The notes beneath the pieces were generated by a model that saw only the letters and a list, made by a program, of their open reading frames with translations, was not told the DNA's origin and searched no databases. From the IMG/VR virus record IMGVR_UViG_3300028840_000660, positions 1 through 47,016 of that record: 47,016 bases of DNA. The stretch is one strand, 5' to 3'. The position numbers and the translations under genes are program-made. The DNA is from a virus. Below, in pieces: positions 15,141-23,513 of this stretch. How positions within the stretch are numbered: position 1 is the first letter of the stretch; each line of letters starts with the position of its first letter.

Positions 15141-15899
15141 TCACTCCGCTTTGAAACATACTATTTCCATTGAGTAGCCCGTAGCTCCACTACTATCCAC
15201 CTCTGCACCTATACCAGATGCCGTAGATGACAATATTCTGTACCATGCCTCTGCGTTGTGGTCTTCTGGCGTTACAATCACATCGTCTGCGGCTGTTGCT
15301 GCCGGTATTTCATGATTGGATAAGGTCGGCGAGCCCGTCTCTCCCTGAACACCAGCAACACACACCTCAACACTTCCCGTGGTAGAGAGTCCACCAGCGG
15401 TTTCAAAGGTGCCATCGTTTTCGTAGTTGTCGAAGTTGCTTTCCCCCACATCAAACAAAAACGACCCGCCAGTCGGTCGAAATGTGTATACAAGGACTTG
15501 CTTGTTGTCGGTCCCGTCACTTGCATAGGTATCGCATGTAACCTCGTTTGTCGCATCTGCCCCCGTGCTTACCACCCATGCAACGGTTTGGTTAGAGCCG
15601 TCACTGGCAACATTTGTCCGTACCGTGTAGGTGTTGCCCACGATGTCGTCTGATACCGCCGTACAGGCAATACTTCCGTCCTGCACCCCAAAGAAGGCTA
15701 CGATAAGATCGCCAGTAGCCACATCCACAGGCTCTAGATCACAGGCAAGTGCCCCCGTGGCCTGTATGTCGTCCTTGCACTCGTCCTGATACGCAATAGA
15801 CACGGCAGACACATTCCCATCCACCCCGGTCAGGTCCACGCCTGTGAAATCAAGGGACATAAGGAAGGGCAAAAGTAAGAATAGCAATAGGCGTATCAT
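15141..15899 (-). CDS. Exported beta-rich protein, unknown function
   Basis: A 252-residue protein. Residues 1-15 form a hydrophobic signal-like segment (MIRLLLFLLLPFLMS), though without a sharp AxA cleavage site. The remainder is Asp/Thr/Ser-rich with several Cys, likely a beta-sandwich. It overlaps the upstream gene by 4 bp (ATGA). Family not recognised. It shares composition and export signal with its neighbours. Confidence 0.6.
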   Translation of the reverse strand: MIRLLLFLLLPFLMSLDFTGVDLTGVDGNVSAVSIAYQDECKDDIQATGALACDLEPVDVATGDLIVAFFGVQDGSIACTAVSDDIVGNTYTVRTNVASDGSNQTVAWVVSTGADATNEVTCDTYASDGTDNKQVLVYTFRPTGGSFLFDVGESNFDNYENDGTFETAGGLSTTGSVEVCVAGVQGETGSPTLSNHEIPAATAADDVIVTPEDHNAEAWYRILSSTASGIGAEVDSSGATGYSMEIVCFKAE

Positions 15900-17455
15900 T
15901 GTATGTTTACCCTTATTACTTGTGGTTGCGCGGCGGCTGCCCCTGTATAAGTAATCTCAAGCTGTGGTCTATCTGCGGCGGTTGCGTAGCTACTAGACCG
16001 AAACTGGGCTGCGCCACCTGACCCAGGATAGGGGATAATAAAACCGTAACGTATACCGCTATTGTTTGTCTGTGTTTCAACTACAGCGTGTCCAGTAGAA
16101 TTAAAAGTCCAAGTTTTTTCTCCCGTGCTTGTGCAATCAACAGCCGAGTCCACCAGAGAGGCGTTGCCTCGGTCGTCGGAGCCATCATAATCCCCTGCAA
16201 CATCCCCATCTACCCCAGAACTGTTTGCAACACACCCGTCCGTATTCCAGTCAGTCGGGCTTGACGCATGGTGTTTTGCGTTATTCCAGGTCGGCTCACC
16301 ATCGGATGCCGCACCGGAGCTAGCTCCCGCATCTACATCCCAAGGGCTGGTGGGATCGCCATACGACCTAAGAACGGGGTAAACGTGATATGAGCCGCCG
16401 CTAGAAAGAACACTATAACATTGCATCTTTAGAGTCGTTGCAGAAACATCTACCTCACCAACATCATCATAAAAAGACTTTAAATCAAAAGCAACGAGCG
16501 TATTATAGGTATTTCCACCAAAGAGACCAGTCATCGTTGCGGCGTTGCCGCCATAGTTGAAGTCTCCAGAAGTGTCCTTCATAAGAGTATCTTGGGTGCC
16601 GGAATAGTCGGCTCCAGACCTACCACCAAAAGTCTTAGAGTCGTTGAACGTGAGCTTTGTGGTGTTCTTGTCAAGGGCAGCAACCGGAACCTTGTCGTAG
16701 TAGTTAGAGCCTGAGATAGTCTTACGACGAACATCATCATCATTTGGCGTAATTGTAGGCTCGGTAGGCTTATTGTCGTAATCTACCTCGCCAGGGCGAA
16801 TACGGTGGATAATCTCGCTAGTCGTATTGTCCCTAAAGGCAATACCGCCCTTCTTGTCGGCAGACTCTTCAACTGTGGCCCCGTCTTCTTCTACGGTTAT
16901 GTCGTACTTGAGGCCAAAGGTGATTTCGTCACCAGACCACGCGGCGGGGATAAGAAGTTTGGTGGAGTTCTTGATCGACTCGGGGAGAATAAAGGTGTCG
17001 ACGAGGGTGTCGTTCTCGTACTTGATCTCGTAGGTAGCACTGTTAGCAAAAGTCCACTTAACGGTGTTCTCTTTAACCGTAGGCGTAGGCCACACGGCAG
17101 CAATGTCTTGAACAACTTCCTTGCCAGTGTCTTCGTTGCGAAGAACCAACTTGGTAAGCCGCCACGTTCTTTCATCATCCCAGTGACGGAAAGTAAACGT
17201 ACCGTCGTTCTTTATCCACAGTTTATATACCCCTGCTATAATTTCATGGTCATAGCCAAGACGGGTAGATGTCTGAACGGATGTGTTTACCTCTTGAAAG
17301 TTTTCCTGTGCATCCTTGTAGTATTTGGGGTATGAATAGAAGGTAAACTTCCCCGCCTCCGCATCGTTCTCCACTGCATAGTCTACTGCTACAGGTTCGG
17401 CATGAACCGCTACGGGAAGCAGCAAGAGCAGGGCAAGAACAAGTTTGTTCATCAA
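15896..17455 (-). CDS. Exported DNRLRE-like surface protein
   Basis: A 519-residue protein with a strong Sec signal peptide: Lys near the start, a Leu-rich core and AVHA at residues 16-19, with cleavage expected after 19. The N-terminal 230 residues are beta-rich. The C-terminal 230 residues (from about 285) have the look of a DNRLRE/CBM96-like jelly roll: an early T-L-x-F-N-D-S segment, 'NTLVAFDL', 'TWNNAKHH' and a C-terminal 'RPQLEITY'. Such domains bind carbohydrate on secreted or surface bacterial proteins and are unusual in a phage. It overlaps both neighbours by 4 bp. Confidence 0.62.
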   Translation of the reverse strand: MMNKLVLALLLLLPVAVHAEPVAVDYAVENDAEAGKFTFYSYPKYYKDAQENFQEVNTSVQTSTRLGYDHEIIAGVYKLWIKNDGTFTFRHWDDERTWRLTKLVLRNEDTGKEVVQDIAAVWPTPTVKENTVKWTFANSATYEIKYENDTLVDTFILPESIKNSTKLLIPAAWSGDEITFGLKYDITVEEDGATVEESADKKGGIAFRDNTTSEIIHRIRPGEVDYDNKPTEPTITPNDDDVRRKTISGSNYYDKVPVAALDKNTTKLTFNDSKTFGGRSGADYSGTQDTLMKDTSGDFNYGGNAATMTGLFGGNTYNTLVAFDLKSFYDDVGEVDVSATTLKMQCYSVLSSGGSYHVYPVLRSYGDPTSPWDVDAGASSGAASDGEPTWNNAKHHASSPTDWNTDGCVANSSGVDGDVAGDYDGSDDRGNASLVDSAVDCTSTGEKTWTFNSTGHAVVETQTNNSGIRYGFIIPYPGSGGAAQFRSSSYATAADRPQLEITYTGAAAAQPQVIRVNIQ

Positions 17456-19665
17456 TCCTCCTCCGCATAGTACCAGAGATCAAAGGCGATAATTACGTTT
17501 GCATCCATAGGGTCTGCCCCGAAGTGGATATATACGTTAGCACCGTTAGCACAAGAGCCAGAATCAAACCCGGTATCTGCCGTAGAAGCCCCGGCAGTTG
17601 TGTCAATAACGTCCATCACGGTAGCACCGGCAGCGGTATTAAAGTCCGGGGTAGTATCACAGATAATGTCAGCATCCAGTTCCGTAGTGGGATCACCACC
17701 GACATACGCAACTCGCCACTCTGTAATGGTGATGCCTTCGGGTGCATCGTCACCCACCTTGAATAGCGGCAAAGATCTGTAGGTTGATTCCTGGTCGTAG
17801 TATCCTGCTGGGTCAAATGTGAGAGAAACGTGTTTAAGTAAAGAGAACGCTGCTTCTCCCTGTATTTCTCCTGCTGCACCTCCATGAAATACAAGCTGGT
17901 CGTCTGTAACCTGTAAGCCTATTTGCCCCGCAGACGCAAGGGCCATATCTGAGGTGGAGTTCCAAATCTCAAACGTGGTTGCCCCGCCAAAATCGTGTAC
18001 CCCTGTAAATACATCCCCGTCTGCCTCTGCCACGTCGCTAACATCTGACAGGGTAGATTCCAAGCTGGCCTTGTCTGTAAGGCTTGCCTCTTTCCCGTCA
18101 AGCTGTGTCTGTATCGCAGATGTTACCCCATCGACATACAAGAGTTCTGCGGCGGTTAGAGACCCCGAGTCACTTATTCCATCGATAATGTTTATATCCG
18201 TTGTGCTAAGCGTTGCTCCGTCAAGGATTTCTAACTCTGCCTCCGAAAGGACTGCGGAGCCCATCGTAATGCTGGTGGTTGTGGTAAGTGGCTTTAAGAT
18301 GTCCACCGTCGAGGTTACCCCATCTATTTCCACAAAATCCGTTTCAGTGCCAGCCACATCCACGGCTAAGGTCATTACGATGTCATATGCTCCAGCCGAT
18401 TGCCCGAATATTGTTGCCTCACCGTCTGCGTCAGCATCGCTATCGTTGAAGGTCATCTTTGGGGCGGCTACCGCATCAAGCGAAACGGAATTGGCCTGTA
18501 GGGCCATATCGAAGTCAACTGTGTCTACGAAAGTGTTTGATGTAAAGTTAATCTGGTTTGCGCCACCGTCCTTGATTTCGAGGTCTTCGTCATCAACATC
18601 GATTAAGACTTCTCCGGTGCCAGCGTCTATAACCTCTACAAAGGAATCGCCCTCTGAGATTTTGTCTTCTGAACCACCACTTGTATCATCCTCCCATGTA
18701 ATCGTGCCCCCCGTATTCCATTTGGGTACCTGACCGTCCGTAGGCGTATCAGAGGCCGTTGTGGCCACCACATACGCAGAAGCCGTGCCGTTATAGATTT
18801 CCAGGGCATCATACCCAGAACCCCATCCGTCTGTATCGAATGACATCTCGCCATCTGCGTCTGTGGTCGGGTCTGCGGCTATCGGGAATGTGACTATACC
18901 CGTAAATGTCGGTGATGCGGTGGGTGCTTTTGCGTCAATCTGCGTCTGAATTGCGTCGGTCACGCCGTCAACGTATAACAATTCTGCCGCAGTGAGTGAG
19001 CCGCTATCAGAGATACCATCTATGATATTTAGGTCCGTCGTGCTGAGCGTACCCCCGTCTATAATCTCAAGCTCTGCTTCGTTCAGAGCAGCAGAACCCA
19101 TCGTTACGCTTGTTGTCAAGGTCATGGGCTTTAAGATGTCCACCGTTTCGGATACGCCGTCCACCTCGACAAAATCTGTTTCACTGCCTGCCACATCGAC
19201 GGCCAAGTACATAATCGTGTCATATGCACCGTTAGCTTGGCTAAATATTGTGGCCTCGCCGTCTGCTGCATCACTGTCGTTAAACGTAAGCTTCGGCGCA
19301 GAGGCTGGTATAGCCGTAAAACTAACAGCACTCACACCAACCAAAACCCAACACTTTGTGCCTGGGTTGTTGTCTGGGATAATTTCTTGGGGGCATGGGC
19401 TTTCCGTCGAATCTGCCCCACAATTAGAGTCGTCATCAAGTACATAAATACACGCATCCTGCCCCGTCGTAACGACCCATCCAACATCGCCATCTGCCAA
19501 TGCCTGATACGCCGGTGGACCAGCATCGCCATCGCCGTCGATTCCGTCCAGCGCTGTACCGCCGCCTGTCGGTGAACTGGCCGGGAAAAACTGTATGTCA
19601 GCAAACGAAGGGACGCTGAAACACAGCAACATAATGAACAACAAGCGGCTAAGATACCTGGACAT
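17452..19665 (-). CDS. Exported tail-fibre-like protein with internal duplication
   Basis: A 737-residue protein with an N-terminal Sec-type signal (SRLLFIMLLCFSVPSFA, cleavage after residue 22). Two copies of a 125-residue module lie at about residues 123-246 and 401-525, each ending in a 'LTAAELLYVDGVT-AIQTQ' block. That block is a common repeat in phage tail-fibre shafts. The C-terminal 150 residues are unique and may form the tip. A signal peptide on a fibre-like protein is odd. AAGGAG upstream of ATG 19665 supports the start. The stop overlaps the 519-residue gene by 4 bp. Confidence 0.68.
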   Translation of the reverse strand: MSRYLSRLLFIMLLCFSVPSFADIQFFPASSPTGGGTALDGIDGDGDAGPPAYQALADGDVGWVVTTGQDACIYVLDDDSNCGADSTESPCPQEIIPDNNPGTKCWVLVGVSAVSFTAIPASAPKLTFNDSDAADGEATIFSQANGAYDTIMYLAVDVAGSETDFVEVDGVSETVDILKPMTLTTSVTMGSAALNEAELEIIDGGTLSTTDLNIIDGISDSGSLTAAELLYVDGVTDAIQTQIDAKAPTASPTFTGIVTFPIAADPTTDADGEMSFDTDGWGSGYDALEIYNGTASAYVVATTASDTPTDGQVPKWNTGGTITWEDDTSGGSEDKISEGDSFVEVIDAGTGEVLIDVDDEDLEIKDGGANQINFTSNTFVDTVDFDMALQANSVSLDAVAAPKMTFNDSDADADGEATIFGQSAGAYDIVMTLAVDVAGTETDFVEIDGVTSTVDILKPLTTTTSITMGSAVLSEAELEILDGATLSTTDINIIDGISDSGSLTAAELLYVDGVTSAIQTQLDGKEASLTDKASLESTLSDVSDVAEADGDVFTGVHDFGGATTFEIWNSTSDMALASAGQIGLQVTDDQLVFHGGAAGEIQGEAAFSLLKHVSLTFDPAGYYDQESTYRSLPLFKVGDDAPEGITITEWRVAYVGGDPTTELDADIICDTTPDFNTAAGATVMDVIDTTAGASTADTGFDSGSCANGANVYIHFGADPMDANVIIAFDLWYYAEED
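18091..19299 (-). repeat. Internal duplication in fibre-like gene
   Basis: Segments at about 18928-19299 and 18091-18465 encode the same 125-residue module with roughly 80 percent identical residues by eye, separated by a unique spacer. This is an intragenic duplication rather than a mobile repeat. Confidence 0.75.
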
Positions 19666-19687
19666 CTCGTTGGACTCCTTTAACTCG

Positions 19688-19921
19688 TTAGCCTGTTTTT
19701 ACGCTGCCAACCCTGGACTTCTTTCCTACTCCCTTTGGTGTAATGATGTTGTTGACGATGGCATCCCGCTCGCTGTCGCTCATACGGTTCCACTTCTCTT
19801 CCGCTGTGCGTTCAACCATCTGCGATTCCATCTGGCGGCGCACCGACCGTAACTCGGTTTGTACTTCCTTCATCTGTGCCTGAAGTTCTTCAAACCTTTC
19901 TTCCAATTCTTTGTACGTCAT
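19688..19921 (-). CDS. Small coiled-coil protein
   Basis: A 77-residue protein. Residues 2-45 form a single heptad helix rich in Glu, Gln and Arg (KELEERFEELQAQMKEV), followed by a basic tail. The start overlaps the upstream glycosyltransferase stop by 4 bp. Possibly a trimeric virion linker or chaperone for the fibre proteins downstream. Not recognised. Confidence 0.6.
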   Translation of the reverse strand: MTYKELEERFEELQAQMKEVQTELRSVRRQMESQMVERTAEEKWNRMSDSERDAIVNNIITPKGVGKKSRVGSVKTG

Positions 19922-20721
19922 GTTTCATACCCTCCGACCTTGCGGTACGCCTGACGAAGCGTATCGCAGTTTGATGAATCCACGTACAAAGCGTCCAGAA
20001 TGTGACCGCATTGCACATTGAAATCCATACCTACTTTGTAGTCCTTTATATGCTCATGAGAACGCATAAACCAGAATACGTCCTCAGTCATGTGGGGAAC
20101 TGTCTGGAACCAGGGAAATGGTACTTTCTTGAAGTCGGAAACGCGCATCAGGGTACATCCGCAGCCGACCGCACCAACGTTGTCCCGCATTACCCCATCT
20201 TCGTCGATCAAGCGCTTGTAGTATTTTTCGTTGGCAAGTTTCAAATGTGTGCGTTTCTTGCCTACCCAACGGAATACCATCGGCTTGAAGGGATAGCCGC
20301 GAATGTAGTACCCACCGCTAACTGCGTTGAATTCCTCCATTCGCTTGATCAGGTTTGGCAACGTGTCGGACGGCATGATGGTATCGTCGTCGTAGAAGAA
20401 CACGTAATCAAAGCCGCCCTTGATCGCCATGCGGATTGCGTTGTTGCGTGCGTTTGCGATTTCAACGCGGTATTGAACTAGAAATACCACCCTAAACTCG
20501 TTCGCCTTAGCCCCCCATTCATAGACGTTCGACAGATGCGTCTGGTACGCGTAGTGCTGCACCGACGTCAGCGTCTGCACGGAAGCAAGGATGGTCTTGC
20601 AGCCTTTGGGCATTCCACGGAATTTGTTTCTCCGCAAGGTCGCAATGAAGTCCTTGTCCTTCTCGGTAACGAAGTCACCAGGAAAGGGGTGCTTGTCAAA
20701 CTGTACTTTGACAACCGCCAC
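19918..20721 (-). CDS. GT-A glycosyltransferase, copy 2
   Basis: A 267-residue glycosyltransferase-like protein. A Rossmann-type N-terminal half leads to 'ARNNAIRMAIKGGFDYVFFY' and a DDD motif at 111-113, the usual metal and nucleotide-sugar site. Further conserved blocks are RGYPFKPMVFRW, a GCGCTLMR strand and a TEDVFWF segment. It is clearly paralogous to the gene at 27178-27990: DDD falls at the same residue number and most blocks match. It probably transfers a sugar to a virion or host-surface target; the acceptor is unknown. Confidence 0.8.
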   Translation of the reverse strand: MAVVKVQFDKHPFPGDFVTEKDKDFIATLRRNKFRGMPKGCKTILASVQTLTSVQHYAYQTHLSNVYEWGAKANEFRVVFLVQYRVEIANARNNAIRMAIKGGFDYVFFYDDDTIMPSDTLPNLIKRMEEFNAVSGGYYIRGYPFKPMVFRWVGKKRTHLKLANEKYYKRLIDEDGVMRDNVGAVGCGCTLMRVSDFKKVPFPWFQTVPHMTEDVFWFMRSHEHIKDYKVGMDFNVQCGHILDALYVDSSNCDTLRQAYRKVGGYET

Positions 20722-20729
20722 AGATCACC

Positions 20730-21122
20730 TCACAGATGGAAGATTGCGTCAGATCCGGTCGCAGCCCACGATGCAGTAATGTCATTGCCGTTGGGCGTTA
20801 CGGTGAAACCATCCAATAGGCATATCAACCTGTTGCTGGTTGCCGATCCACCGTGTACAATGACGATTGCCGTGCAGTCACCGGCTGTCGAGTTCACCGA
20901 ACTGAACGTCGTGTCGTCTGCGTCGCATACACCGTCGGTCGTGATTGCTTTGCCGGTCACGCTGGCTGTAGCTGCCGACGAAGCACTAACGTGAACGTAC
21001 TGTGAGTGCGTTACGTTCGACGTGTACGTGGACTTCATCAGGATCGCTACGGCGTTGTCCGTGTCCCAATCGAACTCTTTGTTGGCGAAGCCTTCCAGCC
21101 CCTTGTTGTAGAAATCGGACAT
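20730..21122 (-). CDS. Small beta-rich virion protein, unknown
   Basis: A 130-residue protein without signal peptide. It begins MSDFYNKGLEGF and then shows Ser/Thr/Ala-rich strands, with 'ILMKSTYTSNVTHSQY' near residues 27-42, a pattern common in small phage tail or baseplate-attached proteins. It lies between a tail-associated gene and a glycosyltransferase gene. Function unassigned. Confidence 0.55.
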   Translation of the reverse strand: MSDFYNKGLEGFANKEFDWDTDNAVAILMKSTYTSNVTHSQYVHVSASSAATASVTGKAITTDGVCDADDTTFSSVNSTAGDCTAIVIVHGGSATSNRLICLLDGFTVTPNGNDITASWAATGSDAIFHL

Positions 21123-21127
21123 TTTTA

Positions 21128-21538
21128 CTACCCTCCCACTTGGATTTGCACGTATACTTCCATTTCCCTGTTACTGCCGTTTGTATATACCTCATCGAAA
21201 GCGCGGTCGGAAGTGACGTCTTCCCTGGCCCTTTCGTCCCTTACGTGCCGCCACGATTTGTCGGCGTTCTGTGTTTCAAGCACTCCTGTCGTTGTCATTC
21301 TCAATGAAGCGGATTGGTCGCCGTTGATCAGCTTTACACCCGCCCCATCTATTTGTAGATCTCCGGTCATCTTGACTATTCCGCTGCGTAGTACCGGCGT
21401 CCAGTCTTCAAGGCGCTCGCCAGTTAGCCCGTCGATGAGCAGCTTGATTACCTCGAAGTTCTCTTGCAGTAAATTTACAAGGTCTTCAATGCTTTGTACA
21501 CCGGAAACGTCCAGCAGCTGTAAAGATCTGTTTGCCAT
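21128..21538 (-). CDS. Tail-fibre-associated protein
   Basis: A 136-residue protein. An N-terminal helical part (residues 12-45) is followed by 'MTGDLQIDGAGVKLINGDQSA', a short beta motif typical of phage fibre shafts, and a final beta segment. It probably contributes to a fibre or to the junction between tail and spike. It is 4 bp downstream of the 656-residue tail gene. Confidence 0.55.
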   Translation of the reverse strand: MANRSLQLLDVSGVQSIEDLVNLLQENFEVIKLLIDGLTGERLEDWTPVLRSGIVKMTGDLQIDGAGVKLINGDQSASLRMTTTGVLETQNADKSWRHVRDERAREDVTSDRAFDEVYTNGSNREMEVYVQIQVGG

Positions 21539-21542
21539 GTCC

Positions 21543-23513
21543 TCACCAGGGGTTAATGATCAACCTGCTTGTCATAGTGAATTCTTTGTACAAAGGAATA
21601 TCGATACGAACCTTGGTGTAGTACCCTCGTGCTGGCCAGAAGTGTAGCAGTACATTTTCCTCGCCGGTCGTAGCGACGCTCATCGTCTTCCAAAGCGATC
21701 CATCAACGTAGACAGACACCGTTGCAGAAGGCGCATCAGCGCGAAAAAATATACGGTTTACCAACCCCCTCCTTCCTGACGAGTCGCCAATGTAGATTTC
21801 TGGAGATTCAAGGTATTGTACTGGAGTGGTTTCAGCACCATTGGTTTCTTCTAATTGATATAAGTACCCACTGGATCCAAGGTATGTTGTGTGGGATCCT
21901 GCACCCAACCGACCGCCAAGATCATACGTCCACAGGTTCTTGTTGCTGATGTCCCACTTGTGGGTTTCACTGGCGTCCGAGATCCAGATGGCGTTGTCGC
22001 TTCCTTTGAGTTCCCAATAGCTGGATGGGGAAGATAGGACGCTGGTTACTTGCGGTATCTCCACCCACCTCGAACCGTCAATGGCGTAGAACTTGTAGTC
22101 GGACGAGATGGTGTACACGATGCCGCCGAACATAGTACAAGCTGTGGATGAGTAGGTTCCTATGTCCAGGTTAAGGATACGCTTGGTCATTGAGTCGGGA
22201 TCCAAGCCCTCCAGTACCCAAGTCTCCCGTTCAAGGAATACAAGAATGCGGCGTTGATCCATTATGATTTGCTGTACCGTGTCGGGAAACTCAAAATAGT
22301 TCTCACCGATTGGTCCGAAGTACCCGAATCGTGGTTCGGTAATGTACGCCTCGCTGTAGTAAACACGGTTGGTGTACGTGCCCCACAACCGGTTGCTGTA
22401 GAAAGCAAGGTTGTTCAGGGTGTATGGACATGGGTACTTGTTATCGTCGTCCAATGCGGTCAACGATGTCAGCATCTCCTCTTCATCGTCGAACGTAGTG
22501 GTTCCAATGGCAACGGTTCCTACCAATCGGTAGATGGAGGAAGTGGTTACTGACAGATCAAGCCGGAATATTTCAACGTGCGTTACGTTGGAATCATCCG
22601 AAGCACTGTCTATACTTGCAACACGTTTACCACCAACCAACGTATTCACCCAGTGAGCGTCTTTGTATACACCGCCAGTTAGTAAACTTCCCATCGTAGT
22701 TGTGTTTGATCTGGCACCGTCACCGCTACGCTTGAAGCGCATTTTGTATTTAACATAAGTGGGGTACGTAGCGCCGTCTACTTTGTATTTGTTGGAAAGT
22801 GTATACGCATTGTACGTCATCCATCGGTGGGGAGAGATGTAGAAGCTGATGTTTGCGCCAGCGTCGGTAGCAGGATTGGTTTCGTCTGGATGTAATGCTA
22901 CGGTTAGTTCCGTCGCGCTGACGAAGGTTACTGTACCGGTAAAGCAAGTAGAGTCGGTACAGTCATAGACTTGAATGTGTTCTCCAGTCAACGCAGACGT
23001 AAATCCCGCCGCCGCAGAAGTAAGTGTTTTTGTGGCGTTGTCCCATGAACCGTTGGTACCTTGCTGGGTGTATATATCTACGAATTGTGCTTCGCCCAGC
23101 GACGTTGGCGCGTCAATGCCCATGTCGTATGCGGTGTCGTCGTCATCAATGTAACCCCAATTGGTACCGTCGGACCAGTACAGAGATTCATACCAAGGAA
23201 CCATCGAGGTTACGCTGCTTAGGGTTTGGGATTTTTTAAGTGTCTTGTCAAGATAGATCCCACTAGATCCTGCCACGGCGACACCCCGGTTGTATACGTT
23301 AATGCCGTATATGGTACCGTAGTCGGTGTTGCACACTTTCTTTGTGCTACGGCGGGTTGTGACTTCCTGGTCGTTGTACATCGAAATGTTTGAAGCATCC
23401 AAAGCGTGGCTAACGAACTCGCCGGTCTGTCTAGCGTCCAGCGTTTCGCCGTGCTTCGGCAGCGTTTTATCTATGCCGCGCCTGGGGTACCACTGTATTC
23501 TTCGTTTAGGCAT
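21543..23513 (-). CDS. Tail hub / stabilisation-like structural protein
   Basis: A 656-residue protein. It begins with a basic stretch (MPKRRIQWYPRRGIDKTLP) and continues as a beta-rich chain with repeated YWSDG-, LWGTY- and AIDGS-type blades, suggesting a beta-propeller. Proteins of this size and shape sit in podoviral tails (for example P22 gp10-type stabilisation proteins or nozzle proteins). Its ATG overlaps the tailspike gene's stop by 1 bp. Homology to a specific family was not established here. Confidence 0.6.
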   Translation of the reverse strand: MPKRRIQWYPRRGIDKTLPKHGETLDARQTGEFVSHALDASNISMYNDQEVTTRRSTKKVCNTDYGTIYGINVYNRGVAVAGSSGIYLDKTLKKSQTLSSVTSMVPWYESLYWSDGTNWGYIDDDDTAYDMGIDAPTSLGEAQFVDIYTQQGTNGSWDNATKTLTSAAAGFTSALTGEHIQVYDCTDSTCFTGTVTFVSATELTVALHPDETNPATDAGANISFYISPHRWMTYNAYTLSNKYKVDGATYPTYVKYKMRFKRSGDGARSNTTTMGSLLTGGVYKDAHWVNTLVGGKRVASIDSASDDSNVTHVEIFRLDLSVTTSSIYRLVGTVAIGTTTFDDEEEMLTSLTALDDDNKYPCPYTLNNLAFYSNRLWGTYTNRVYYSEAYITEPRFGYFGPIGENYFEFPDTVQQIIMDQRRILVFLERETWVLEGLDPDSMTKRILNLDIGTYSSTACTMFGGIVYTISSDYKFYAIDGSRWVEIPQVTSVLSSPSSYWELKGSDNAIWISDASETHKWDISNKNLWTYDLGGRLGAGSHTTYLGSSGYLYQLEETNGAETTPVQYLESPEIYIGDSSGRRGLVNRIFFRADAPSATVSVYVDGSLWKTMSVATTGEENVLLHFWPARGYYTKVRIDIPLYKEFTMTSRLIINPW

